This document shows, one piece after another, positions 1 to 7,330 of a DNA stretch of 64,000 nt. The DNA is from Burkholderiales bacterium. Its GTDB lineage: Bacteria > Pseudomonadota > Gammaproteobacteria > Burkholderiales > Burkholderiaceae_D. Within the stretch, counting starts at the first letter, position 1. The number at the start of each line of letters is the position of its first letter. The translations under genes were made by a program, and so were the position numbers. The notes under the pieces are model-generated. The model was not told the origin of the DNA and ran no database searches. It saw nothing but the letters and a program-made list of their open reading frames with translations. The stretch spans positions 1-64,000 of the forward strand of contig JACOUL010000036.1 in assembly GCA_016177875.1 (NCBI GenBank). Reading direction: 5' to 3'.

Positions 1-76
1 CCCGGGGATGCGGATGCCACATGCCCATTTCAAACAAGGTGCGTCGTTCTTCCTCTGCCAGATAAAATCGTTTCAT
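1..76 (-). CDS. Partial unknown protein running off the left edge
   Basis: Only the N-terminus is in the window. The reading frame from ATG at 76 begins MKRFYLAEEERRTLFEMG and stays open to position 1. The frame is also open upstream to a stop near 134, but has no better start codon. It follows the 62-aa gene in the same direction with a short gap, so the two may be co-transcribed. The charged N-terminus with LAEEERRTL faintly recalls the helix-turn-helix start of some transposases, but the piece is too short to name. Confidence 0.45.
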   Translation of the reverse strand, partial: MKRFYLAEEERRTLFEMGMWHPHPR

Positions 77-122
77 CTCGTCAACCCGTATCCAATACCC
101 ATACGGCTTTGACAGTTCCTTT

Positions 123-311
123 TCAAGGATTACTTAGTTGCAGGCGTTTTTTTTGGTCCGCGATTTGCCGGTACACCTGACGGCGCTTCGCCTGGCCGAA
201 GCGACCGCCACGCAAGTTGCGCAAGAACCAGTAGCCGTTACGAATCTCATTGAGGATCTGCCGCCGATCCGAAGCGCCTAGCTCTTCCCATGGAAAAAAT
301 TCTAATTGCAC
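123..311 (-). CDS. Small unknown protein, 62 aa
   Basis: A basic, aromatic-rich 62-residue ORF starting from GTG at 311; an in-frame stop lies directly upstream, so the start cannot be much further out. The composition (PWEELG, YWFLRNLRGGRF, repeated Arg/Lys/Gln) looks coding and is unlike a shadow frame. I do not recognise the family. No clear ribosome site precedes the GTG. It lies just upstream of the partial gene at the left edge, and the pair may belong to a mobile or accessory element extending leftwards. Confidence 0.45.
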   Translation of the reverse strand: MQLEFFPWEELGASDRRQILNEIRNGYWFLRNLRGGRFGQAKRRQVYRQIADQKKRLQLSNP

Positions 312-348
312 AACGGCAATTTATCGTTTACTCGAGTAAACGGGCATC

Positions 349-366
349 CCATATTTATGGGAGGCG
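349..366. repeat. 18-nt direct repeat, copy 1 (palindromic core)
   Basis: CCATATTTATGGGAGGCG is identical at 3467-3484. The core is an inverted repeat with six-base arms in this copy and five-base arms in the other. Both copies are intergenic. Confidence 0.6.
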
Positions 367-665
367 GATTGAGAAAAACTATCGAGACAGGCCAAAATGT
401 GCGTCGACCAGCGCCGATCGGAGCGGCCGGCCGATGGTCGCAATATAGGGAAAAGCTAAAAGCGCGTCTGTAGGTGGGGCCTTAAGGGCGCGATCGCCAA
501 GCCCTTGACTGGAACCGGCAGTGGGAACCGCCTGGAAATCGCTTGGCGTGCCGGACGGCGGCCGCTACAGCCAGCGGCATCAGGGCGGGGCTCTACTCTT
601 CCCCTCTCCGATCCATGACGCGATATTCCACCCCTACGGGGCACGGCTTGACGCTGCAATGTTAC

Positions 666-700
666 GTATCGTAGTGATACTACGGAAATGTAGATATACT
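666..700 (+). promoter_or_regulatory. Predicted promoter with overlapping dyad
   Basis: A good -10 hexamer TATACT lies at 695-700, 24 nt upstream of the start codon at 725. Two overlapping inverted repeats, GTATC-5-GATAC (666-680) and CGTAG-5-CTACG (670-684), cover the place where the -35 would lie. This arrangement fits an operator for a repressor, possibly autoregulation. It is a reading of sequence only. Confidence 0.35.
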
Positions 701-724
701 CTATTCCATAGAAAGGAAATCGCC

Positions 725-964
725 ATGACCGAAAAAATTGACAATATCATCATCGAGCACTTAAAAGCGATCCGCGCCGAAATCGCGGAAGTCAAGGCGG
801 ATACTTCCGACATCAAACAGCGCTTACATAGCATGGACACTTCGATCGTTGAACTGCGCCGCAGTGATGTGCACCAGTACGAGGATGCAGCACGGTTACA
901 AGTCGCATTAGACAAAATGCTTGACCGCATTCAGCGAATAGAACGACGATTGGAACTCTCTTAA
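725..964 (+). CDS. Small coiled-coil protein, 79 aa, unknown function
   Basis: The start is ATG 725, preceded by GAAAGGAAA at a normal distance; the open frame extends further upstream but without a ribosome site. The protein is almost wholly helical, with heptad-like spacing of Ile/Leu (IIIEHLKAIRAEI, then a central linker and a basic C-terminal helix ERRLEL). Proteins of this general shape occur as small chromosomal or plasmid coiled-coil proteins, sometimes near toxin genes, but no toxin partner is visible here. A strong terminator follows directly, so it is a single-gene unit with its own promoter. Confidence 0.75.
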   Translation: MTEKIDNIIIEHLKAIRAEIAEVKADTSDIKQRLHSMDTSIVELRRSDVHQYEDAARLQVALDKMLDRIQRIERRLELS

Positions 965-968
965 AAAC

Positions 969-992
969 AAGGCCGGAATTTCCGGCCTTTTT
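969..992 (+). terminator. Rho-independent terminator
   Basis: Nine-base arms AAGGCCGGA and TCCGGCCTT around a three-base loop, followed by a T run. It begins five bases after the stop of the coiled-coil gene. Confidence 0.85.
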
Positions 993-1070
993 CATTTACA
1001 AGGTTACCAGCGCCGCCGCCGACGACGTAAATCACCATCTTCGAAAAATTGCGTAAAAGATCGAAATTTT

Positions 1071-1370
1071 TCAGGGATGCTGTCCTTCATCACCAAGCGC
1101 ATCCAAATATTCCATACTGCCGGCAAACCAAAGTCCCAGACCTACGAAAATAATCATTACTGCGCCCAAACCGATGGCGCCGTTTGCGTTGAGGGCACTC
1201 AGCAAATCGGCCTGTTGATCACCGCGGGACATCACGAAAAAATAGATAACGATGCCAACCATCGAGATGATCAAGCCCCACAGTATCGTATTGCCGGCCT
1301 GTTTCGAAGACCCTTTTGTTTCGACTTTATCCAGTTGGCCTATTGAATGTTGCGACTGATCGTGTTGCAC
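1071..1370 (-). CDS. Small two-helix membrane protein, 99 aa
   Basis: The start chosen is GTG 1370, because GAAGGAG sits six bases upstream; the open frame extends to 1403 but that start has no ribosome site. After about 25 polar residues there are two hydrophobic segments (around 28-50 and 62-85, including GLIISMVGIVIYFFV and AIGLGAVMIIFVGLGLWF) separated by a charged loop. This predicts an inner-membrane protein with both ends on the same side. I do not recognise the family, and its neighbours give no functional clue. Confidence 0.65.
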   Translation of the reverse strand: MQHDQSQHSIGQLDKVETKGSSKQAGNTILWGLIISMVGIVIYFFVMSRGDQQADLLSALNANGAIGLGAVMIIFVGLGLWFAGSMEYLDALGDEGQHP

Positions 1371-1495
1371 GATAACTCCTTCGATCACTAGATAAACAAC
1401 CATTCGTTAGGAGCGTATCACTAATCCTGCAAACGTTCAGAGAGGGTAATGCCGAACGACCGCATAGCGTGCTCCGGTTATTACACGCAAAGGCA

Positions 1496-2383
1496 TTACA
1501 GCTCGACTTCCAACCCTTCCCGCGCCAAGCACACCTGCAGCCCACCTAGCTGTCCCGCATGACGCGCCATGACATCGGCAAAGATTTTATCCAGATCGTC
1601 ATCGCTACGAGTCGGTTCGTGATGCGTGCAATAGAGCCGCTTGGTGCCCACCCGCAACGCCATGGCGATCGCAGAGTCGAAATGCCCATGCCCCCAGCCC
1701 TTCTTCGCCGGATATTCCTCCTTCGTGTAGGAGCAATCGACGATCAAGGCATCGACGCCGCGCATCGCATCGTCCAGCGCCTTGCGCCTTTCGTCTATCG
1801 ATGCCTGGTACTCGGCATATTCCGCGTCGCTTTCCTCATAGATGTTGTAGTGGGGCTCATGGTCGCCGGTGAAGAAGAGCGACTTCCCATTGCAGGCGAC
1901 GCGGTAGCCCAGGTTGATGACGGGGTGGTTCAGCAAGGTAGGCGTGACCATCGCGTCTTCCACCTCGACAGACTCGCTCATGGTCAAGGCCTGGTAGGAA
2001 ATGTCGGCCTTCATCTCTGCCTCGCGCACCGGGAAGAAGCTATATTGCAGTTGGACCGCCATCACTTGCTCGACGCCCTCGCCGGTCACCGGATCGGCGG
2101 CGCCGTATAGCCGCACGCCGTTGCCCGGTATGAACAGCGGCGTGAAGAAGGGCAAGCCTTGGATGTGGTCCCAATGGCTGTGCGTGATGAAAATATGGGC
2201 GCTTACGGGCAACTGGCGTAGCAGCGACTGGGCCAACGGAAAGATACCCGTGCCGCCATCCAGAATGATCAGCGTATCGGCATCGGTGCGCACCTCGATG
2301 CAGGTGGTGTTACCGCCGTATCGTGCCGTATGCGGCCCCGGCGCGGGAATGGAACCGCGCACGCCCCAGAATCTGAATTTCAT
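1496..2383 (-). CDS. Metallo-beta-lactamase-fold hydrolase
   Basis: A 295-residue MBL-fold protein. The N-terminus (MKFRFWGVRGSIPAPG) and the metal-binding motif THSHWDHIQG are typical of the group related to RNase Z and class II cyclic-nucleotide phosphodiesterases; further ligands are in FTGDHEPH and the late HHEP. The substrate cannot be read from sequence. The start ATG 2383 has GGAGG eight bases upstream and overlaps the stop of the HDOD gene by four bases (ATGA), so the pair is translationally coupled. Similar MBL/HDOD pairs suggest a signalling role, which is inference. Confidence 0.85.
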   Translation of the reverse strand: MKFRFWGVRGSIPAPGPHTARYGGNTTCIEVRTDADTLIILDGGTGIFPLAQSLLRQLPVSAHIFITHSHWDHIQGLPFFTPLFIPGNGVRLYGAADPVTGEGVEQVMAVQLQYSFFPVREAEMKADISYQALTMSESVEVEDAMVTPTLLNHPVINLGYRVACNGKSLFFTGDHEPHYNIYEESDAEYAEYQASIDERRKALDDAMRGVDALIVDCSYTKEEYPAKKGWGHGHFDSAIAMALRVGTKRLYCTHHEPTRSDDDLDKIFADVMARHAGQLGGLQVCLAREGLEVEL

Positions 2384-3246
2384 TTCAAGGCCTCCGATTG
2401 GCAGAATTGGCGCGCGTCCTGCGCGATCTTGTCCAGTCCGCGCAGCCCGGCGGCTACGCCGGCAAGATCGCCGCCGAAGCGTTCAGGCAGCGCCTCGTCG
2501 GACGTGACGCTCCCCTGCTCCGCCGCGGCATCGTCGCATAATTGCTCGGCGATCAGGTCGGCCACATGCAGGCACTCGCCCAAGGCGCCAGCGCCGCTGC
2601 CCTGATGATGGCCGCCGATGCACTCGACCAGTGATGGTGCAAATTGCCAGCGCTGCGCCAGCATGGCGCCCACCAGCGCATGGTCGGCGCCGATCACATG
2701 TTCCTCGGCCTTATGCAAAGGCAGATCGGCGTTGGCAGCGAATTCCAACGCCTGATGAAATTCCTGTGGCATGAATTGCGCGAACACCACTTTGCCGAAA
2801 TTGTGCAGCAAGCCTACCGTATAGGCGTCGGTCATATCGGCCTCGCCATCCGCATATCGTTCGACCAGCATGCGGGTAATGCCGGCTGTGAGCAAGGAGT
2901 GCATCAAGTAGTGTTGGATATCGAAGCCGGCGGCATTCTTCTGCGGCAGCATGCCTATGGTTGAAAAATTCAGCGCTAAGTTCTTCAGCGTGTTCATGCC
3001 AAGGAAGACCACCGACTGGTTGATGGATGTGATCTTGGACGGCAGACTGAAATAAGCGGAATTGACGATCTTAAGGATCTTGATGGCGATGACGGGGTCT
3101 TTCTCGATCACCGCCACCAGCGCTTTCGGCGGGCAATTGATATCGCGCGTCAGCTGGAGGATCTGCTGCACGCTCTTCGGAAAAGCCGGCATGCGCTCGA
3201 CGGCTGTGGTCAGGCGACTACTCAATTCTGGTGAAATTTGCTCCAT
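2380..3246 (-). CDS. HDOD-domain signalling protein
   Basis: A 288-residue HDOD protein. The N-terminal half contains the pattern PAFPKSVQQILQL, then DPVIAIKILKIVNSAYF and INQSVVFLGMNTLKNLAL, which are hallmarks of the domain; HDOD is an HD-like helical fold usually without the catalytic metal site. The C-terminal 80 residues, with HHQGSGAGALGECLHVADLI, complete the HD-like fold. HDOD proteins take part in bacterial signal transduction, but no effector can be named here. It is the first gene of a two-gene operon with the MBL hydrolase. No clear ribosome site precedes ATG 3246. Confidence 0.85.
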   Translation of the reverse strand: MEQISPELSSRLTTAVERMPAFPKSVQQILQLTRDINCPPKALVAVIEKDPVIAIKILKIVNSAYFSLPSKITSINQSVVFLGMNTLKNLALNFSTIGMLPQKNAAGFDIQHYLMHSLLTAGITRMLVERYADGEADMTDAYTVGLLHNFGKVVFAQFMPQEFHQALEFAANADLPLHKAEEHVIGADHALVGAMLAQRWQFAPSLVECIGGHHQGSGAGALGECLHVADLIAEQLCDDAAAEQGSVTSDEALPERFGGDLAGVAAGLRGLDKIAQDARQFCQSEALK

Positions 3247-3249
3247 ATG

Positions 3250-3433
3250 GAACGAATCTAATGGCCCTGAAGTGCAGTATTGTAATTACCTGTCCTATCG
3301 TGACGGCAAATTCTGCATTAAACAAGGGTCGGCGTCTGAAATGTGGCAATCCGATGGCAAATGGGCGATGTCGGAAAAATCGCTAAAGGGACCGTTGACC
3401 TGTGCTGAGATTTTCGGACCGCAGTTAATTTGA
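3250..3433 (+). pseudogene. 3' remnant of an unidentified gene
   Basis: A frame ending at TGA 3431-3433 encodes a plausible protein tail (VQYCNYLSYRDGKFCIKQG, then WQSDGKWAMSEKS and LTCAEIFGPQ) with natural codon choice and four cysteines. There is no start codon with a ribosome site; upstream the frame runs into the HDOD gene on the other strand. The simplest reading is the 3' end of a gene whose front was lost when the neighbouring HDOD/MBL pair or a deletion arrived. Family unknown. Confidence 0.35.
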
Positions 3434-3466
3434 GAGAATAGTTCCGGAAATATTGCAAAATCAATA

Positions 3467-3484
3467 CCATATTTATGGGAGGCG
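3467..3484. repeat. 18-nt direct repeat, copy 2
   Basis: Identical to 349-366. It lies between the gene remnant and the DUF2252 gene. Confidence 0.6.
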
Positions 3485-3593
3485 TTCCGGCGAGGATTCT
3501 ATTTAATAACCCGGTCATATTTTCCCTGAACAATAGCAACGCGCTGAAAGGCGACAACAATTATTCGATTCAAATCTCATCAGGGAGATATTT

Positions 3594-4103
3594 ATGGCCG
3601 GACTCCGCAGTAGCATCACACTCGCCCTTTGCCTGATCTCGATGGCCGCCCATGGCGCCACGGATCGTCCGTCCTGGGTTACCAGCGAAATCTATAACTA
3701 CAATCACCGCTTCGCCGCCACCGACAGCGTGGAACTGGCCGCGAAGATGTCGACCATGGCACAGTCGCCGTTCCAGTTTTACCGCGGCACCGACCATATC
3801 TTTTTCAAGGATATGGCGACCCTGCCCGGCTCCGCATATACGACCGTGCAAACCGGCTACGCTTGGCTGGGCGGCGACACCCACATCGGCAAGGCTCTGG
3901 CGGTTGCACATGCACTGGCAGACCAGGACTATGACAGCGCAGTGGTACCGTACAGCATCGATAAGCAAGTCGCCGATGCCGTGACCAGCAAGAGCGGGTT
4001 GAAATCGGAAATCGTATCGTTTGCTTTCAGCTACGTGCAGCAAGTTCAGTTCGACTGGCAAGCCTTCGTGTCAGCGTATAACGCAGGCATGCTGCTTTAT
4101 TAA
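3594..4103 (+). CDS. DUF2252 family protein with internal deletion (169 aa)
   Basis: A signal peptide (about 1-22, ending HGA) is followed by the usual DUF2252 front: KMSTMAQSPFQFYRGT (51-66) and WLGGDTHIG (91-99), matching the family pattern SPF-FYRG and GD-H-NFG. Directly after, KALAVAHALADQDYDSAVV and the FAFSYVQQ...DW region match the family's C-terminal end (ALARAHA...DFA-AYADQ-ERDH). Full-length family members have roughly 400 or more residues, so some 250 central residues appear to be missing in frame, with the join near codon 99/100 (about 3890). The catalytic centre of this kinase-like family would be lost, so function is doubtful. Start ATG 3594 has GGGAG upstream. The gene converges with the next, their stops overlapping. 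Confidence 0.7.
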   Translation: MAGLRSSITLALCLISMAAHGATDRPSWVTSEIYNYNHRFAATDSVELAAKMSTMAQSPFQFYRGTDHIFFKDMATLPGSAYTTVQTGYAWLGGDTHIGKALAVAHALADQDYDSAVVPYSIDKQVADAVTSKSGLKSEIVSFAFSYVQQVQFDWQAFVSAYNAGMLLY

Positions 4104-5434
4104 GGATGGTCCGGAGTCGGGGCGGCGATCGTACCGCCCTCTTCTGATTCGGGCTTGCGCGTCGCCAGGACTTTATCGATCCGTAACCCGTCCAGGTCGA
4201 CAATTTCAAACGTCCAGTCGGCCCATTCGCAACGGTCGCTCGTCTGAGGGATCTTACCCAGCAGGAGCATCATCATGCCGCTCAAGGTATTGTAGCGGCC
4301 GCGGTCCTCTTCCGGCGCTTTATCGATTTCCAGACGGTCCTTCAGTTCAGGAATGGGAATCAGGCCGTCGAGCAGCCACGAACCATCCTCACGCTGCATT
4401 GCCCAGGCATCTTCTGCGCGGTGTGTCTTGAATTCGCCGGTAATGGCTTCCATCACGTCTTGCAAGGTGACGATGCCCTGCACCTCGCCGTATTCATCGA
4501 CGATAAAAGCCATTTGCACGCCTGAATTCTTGAACTCCTCCAGCAGCTCCATTCCGGTGAGCGACTCAGGGACGTAGACGGCAGGCCGTAAATCCTTGGC
4601 TAGACTTGGCTTTTCGCCGCGCAGGGTTTGCGCGAGCATTTGTCGGGCATTGGCCACGCCAAGGATATTGTCCCAACCGCCCTTGACCACAGGGAAGCGG
4701 GAATGCTGGCTCAACTCGAAGCGTTTCAAATTTTCTTCCAGGTTTTCGTCGGCATCAAAGAAGACGATCTCGCCGCGCGGCACCATGAGCGATGCGATTT
4801 GGCGTTCATCAAGGCGAAACACATTGCGCACCATTTGATGCTCGTGGTGCTCGATGATGCCGGCTTCCGACCCTTCTTCCAGCATGAGGTGGAACTCTTC
4901 TTCGGTCATGGCTTGGCGTCCGGCATTCTTGACGCCCAGCACGCGCAACACCAACTGGGTTGATGCAGAAAGAAAATGCACGAAAGGCTTTGCCAGCGCT
5001 GCCAGCAATAGCATGGGACGCGCCACCAAGCGCGCGAGCGGCTCCGGGTTGATTTGGCCCAAGCGCTTGGGCACCAATTCGCCGACCACGATGGAGAAAT
5101 AGGTAATGGTGACCACTACCAGGCCGGTGGCCAGATAAGCTGAATAGGGAGCAGGCATGCCGAGCTTACTCAGCCAAACGCCGAAAGGGCCAGCCAGCGT
5201 GGCCTCACCGACAATACCGTTCAATACACCGATCGAGGTAATGCCGATCTGGATGGTGGAGAGAAATTTGTTGGGGTCGTCGCCCAACTCAAGCGCCGCC
5301 TTGGCAGCGCCGTCGCCGGCATCGGCCAGCTTTTGCAGGCGCGCTTTGCGAGCAGTGACCAACGCGATTTCGGACATGGCAAAAATGCCGTTTAGAATAA
5401 TCAGTCCGAACAGTATGGCTATTTCCATTGTCAT
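4100..5434 (-). CDS. CNNM/CorC-type membrane protein with CBS domains
   Basis: About 444 residues from ATG 5434 (MTMEIAILFG); an upstream in-frame start at 5497 would add 21 residues, without a clear ribosome site. The order is DUF21/CNNM transmembrane region (about 1-190, beginning ILNGIFAMSEIALVTARKARL), two CBS domains (about 215-330, with VPRGEIVFFDADENLEE and VDEYGEVQGIVTLQDVMEAI), and a CorC_HlyC domain (about 350-425, DGSWLLDGLIPIPEL...). This is the usual build of the haemolysin-like/CorC family, linked to Mg2+ or Co2+ homeostasis and membrane ion transport. The actual ion is unknown. Confidence 0.9.
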   Translation of the reverse strand: MTMEIAILFGLIILNGIFAMSEIALVTARKARLQKLADAGDGAAKAALELGDDPNKFLSTIQIGITSIGVLNGIVGEATLAGPFGVWLSKLGMPAPYSAYLATGLVVVTITYFSIVVGELVPKRLGQINPEPLARLVARPMLLLAALAKPFVHFLSASTQLVLRVLGVKNAGRQAMTEEEFHLMLEEGSEAGIIEHHEHQMVRNVFRLDERQIASLMVPRGEIVFFDADENLEENLKRFELSQHSRFPVVKGGWDNILGVANARQMLAQTLRGEKPSLAKDLRPAVYVPESLTGMELLEEFKNSGVQMAFIVDEYGEVQGIVTLQDVMEAITGEFKTHRAEDAWAMQREDGSWLLDGLIPIPELKDRLEIDKAPEEDRGRYNTLSGMMMLLLGKIPQTSDRCEWADWTFEIVDLDGLRIDKVLATRKPESEEGGTIAAPTPDHP

Positions 5435-5548
5435 GAGCGCCCCAATGCGCTCGGGTATGGATGAGAGGGTAATTGTACTGTTAACGATGTACAGCACCCA
5501 AGACTGCCGTTACTGCACCGGCGCGGAAGGGTTCACTTCATTGTTCCG

Positions 5549-5770
5549 TCAACTGCTTGCGCCACAGCAGCCCTGTTTTGCCTGAATAGGCGGACACTTC
5601 ACCGTGCCGTAAGAACAGAACACGCAACAGTCGCCTGGCTTAGGGCGAAGCACAGCCTTGCAATTGCTGCATTCATAGTAGAACTGGCAGGCATCCGTCG
5701 GCATGGTTTCCTGCTTGGCGAATCCGCAATAGGGGCAAGTCAGAACAGACTCCAGGATAGCGGCGCTCAT
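5549..5770 (-). CDS. GDCCVxC zinc-ribbon-like small protein
   Basis: A 73-residue cysteine-rich protein with CPYC (12-15), a second CxxC (CSNC) and the signature GDCCVFCSYGTVKCPPIQ near the C-terminus, then a CC tail. This is the GDCCVxC family, often found beside mer genes; some relatives carry selenocysteine, whereas here all positions are cysteine. It likely binds a metal, but its biochemical role is unknown to me. The start ATG 5770 lies seven bases after the MerP stop with AAGGCGAAG upstream, so it is the third gene of the merT-merP operon. Confidence 0.85.
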   Translation of the reverse strand: MSAAILESVLTCPYCGFAKQETMPTDACQFYYECSNCKAVLRPKPGDCCVFCSYGTVKCPPIQAKQGCCGASS

Positions 5771-5777
5771 CTTCGCC

Positions 5778-6053
5778 TTACTTTCGGATCGTCGAAGGAT
5801 AGCCGGCTTCCGTGGTTGACTTGGTCAATGCCGCCGGCTTGGTCTTGTCGGGGTCAAATGCGACGGTCGCAGTCTTGCTGTCGAAATCGACTTTGACGTT
5901 TCGGACACCGGCCACCTTCTCCAAAGAATTTTTGACCGTGACCGGACATAAAGCGCATGTCATGTTCTGCACATCGAGCGTGACAGTTTTGGGACTACCT
6001 GCCATGAGGGTTAAAGGCAAGGCGGCCAGTACGATAAACAGCAACTTACGCAT
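5778..6053 (-). CDS. merP: Periplasmic mercury-binding protein MerP
   Basis: 91 residues from ATG 6053 with GAGGAG upstream; the longer open frame is not needed. A signal peptide (1-19) is followed by a heavy-metal-associated domain with the motif MTCALC (Cys33 and Cys36) and KNSLEKVAGV, the standard MerP layout and length. MerP binds Hg(II) in the periplasm and passes it to MerT. Here there is no merA or merR beside it, and the operon carries promoters of the ECF type shared with the arsenosugar genes, so the metal it really handles is open. Confidence 0.85.
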   Translation of the reverse strand: MRKLLFIVLAALPLTLMAGSPKTVTLDVQNMTCALCPVTVKNSLEKVAGVRNVKVDFDSKTATVAFDPDKTKPAALTKSTTEAGYPSTIRK

Positions 6054-6064
6054 GAGATTCTCCT

Positions 6065-6412
6065 CTAGTAAAACAATGGCGCCAATGTTGGCACGGCAAG
6101 CAGACCGAGCAGCAGTACCGCGACGATCCAAAAAATGAGTCGCTGTCGTTTGATCGTGAGCGGGTCGGCGCATGGCGTTTCCGGTACACATACCTGCGGC
6201 ACCAGATAAAGCTTGCGAAATGAAAGGCCGAGAAACAGCAAGGTCAAGCCGATGAAGAACGGCCGATATGGCTCCATCGCGGTCAGATTACCGATCCAGG
6301 CGCCGCTAATACCTAATGTCAACAACACGAGTGGCCCCACGCAGCAAACCGATGCGCCGATAGCCGCCAATACACCGGCAATCAGCGTGCCATTCCCTTT
6401 GTCGTTTGTCAT
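6065..6412 (-). CDS. merT: Mercuric transport protein MerT
   Basis: 115 residues from ATG 6412, chosen because AAGG lies eight bases upstream (the ATG six bases earlier is too close). Three hydrophobic segments, the vicinal cysteines Cys23-Cys24 in ASVCCVGPLVL of the first helix and a second pair in CVPETPC of the cytoplasmic loop are as in MerT, the inner-membrane carrier that takes Hg(II) from MerP to the cytoplasm. In a mer operon the metal would go to MerA; none is adjacent, although a MerA-related flavoprotein without the extra cysteines lies in the divergent cluster. Confidence 0.85.
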   Translation of the reverse strand: MTNDKGNGTLIAGVLAAIGASVCCVGPLVLLTLGISGAWIGNLTAMEPYRPFFIGLTLLFLGLSFRKLYLVPQVCVPETPCADPLTIKRQRLIFWIVAVLLLGLLAVPTLAPLFY

Positions 6413-6457
6413 ATTCATATCCTTAGCCCGGAAAAAATCTTCTGGCGACTGATCCAA

Positions 6458-6486
6458 TAAACGAAGAGGGACTTGGTTTCTTACAA
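6458..6486 (-). promoter_or_regulatory. Predicted ECF promoter, merT proximal
   Basis: On the minus strand TTGTAAG (6480-6486) and CGTTTA (6458-6463) are separated by exactly 16 nt. The same boxes and spacing recur before the phosphorylase, arsS and arsM genes. It lies 46 bases upstream of merT. Confidence 0.65.
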
Positions 6487-6540
6487 CTATTTTTAATAAT
6501 GCGGACATTCCCGGCCGCAAAAGAAAACGACCGATTTTAA

Positions 6541-6569
6541 TAGACGGCTGAGGCAGGAATTTCTTACAG
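6541..6569 (-). promoter_or_regulatory. Predicted ECF promoter, merT distal
   Basis: On the minus strand CTGTAAG (6563-6569) and CGTCTA (6541-6546) are separated by 16 nt. It is a second, tandem copy of the ECF-type promoter upstream of merT, with one changed base in each box relative to the proximal copy. Confidence 0.55.
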
Positions 6570-6712
6570 CCGAATCGTGCCTCGACACTGCTGCGCGAAA
6601 AACTCTTTTCTCCGCCGAACAATTTTCCAAGGTCGTTGATTTATGGTCTGGGCAAACCCTTGGTGAAGCGTTATTCTCTTGCATCATTTATCAATAAAGA
6701 TCATCGTCGCTC

Positions 6713-7330
6713 ATGAACACCGGCGTTTCAGATATTTCTTCCAATGGACAAAATCCTCCTCTGTGGGACGATGCCACCCTAAGTCAGTTAAGGAAGGAGC
6801 TGGTGCGCTTTGCTGTCTTACAACTCCGCAATCGCGACATTGCCGAGGATGTGGTGCAAGAAGCATTGGCGTCCGCAATCGCAGCCAGCGACCGTTTCGA
6901 GCGGCGGGCATCCGTCAAAACCTGGGTGTTTACCATCCTGAAAAATAAAATCGTCGACGTGCTGCGCGACCGTTGGAATAAAAACCGAGTTGATCTCATC
7001 GACGAAGCAAGCGACGAATCGGACTTCGACATTCTCTTCACGGGCAAAGAACGCTGGCAACGTAGCGAAATGCCATCGCCTTGGGGCGACCCGGAGCAAA
7101 GTTTCGAGAATCACGAGTTCTGGGAAATATTCGACATATGCATGAACAATCTGCCTGAAGTCACCGCCCGGGTATTCACTATGCGCGAGTTCCTGGGTCT
7201 CGAAGCACATGAAATCTGTAAGGAACTCGAAATTTCCACGTCCAATTGCTGGGTGATACTGCATCGTGCACGCATGGGCTTGAGGCTCTGCCTGCAGCAG
7301 CGCTGGTTCGAGGGAGGTGAATCAAAATGA
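6713..7330 (+). CDS. ECF-type RNA polymerase sigma factor
   Basis: 205 residues with region 2 (about 22-95: DIAEDVVQEALASAI, then ASVKTWVFTILKNKIVDVLR) and region 4 (about 140-198: LPEVTARVFTMREFLGLEA, EICKELEISTSNCWVILHRAR), a short two-region sigma-70 factor. It directs RNA polymerase to special promoters. The next gene, overlapping by four bases, encodes a zinc-finger anti-sigma factor. A conserved -35/-10 pair with fixed 16-nt spacing precedes the flanking merT, phosphorylase, arsS and arsM genes, and this factor is the obvious candidate to read it. I see no such box before the sigma gene itself. Confidence 0.92.
   Translation: MNTGVSDISSNGQNPPLWDDATLSQLRKELVRFAVLQLRNRDIAEDVVQEALASAIAASDRFERRASVKTWVFTILKNKIVDVLRDRWNKNRVDLIDEASDESDFDILFTGKERWQRSEMPSPWGDPEQSFENHEFWEIFDICMNNLPEVTARVFTMREFLGLEAHEICKELEISTSNCWVILHRARMGLRLCLQQRWFEGGESK
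7216..7244 (+). promoter_or_regulatory. Possible ECF promoter inside the sigma gene
   Basis: CTGTAAG (7216-7222) and CGTCCA (7239-7244) with the same 16-nt spacing as the intergenic copies lie in the last third of the sigma gene. It could give extra transcription of the anti-sigma gene, or be chance within codons. Confidence 0.35.

Larger units (their letters stand above)
312..724. other. Intergenic stretch without a convincing gene
   Basis: I find no credible coding frame here. It holds a 14-nt palindrome (CCCATA TT TATGGG, 348-361) lying in an 18-nt sequence repeated at 3467-3484, and the likely control region of the next gene at 664-700. Confidence 0.5.
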
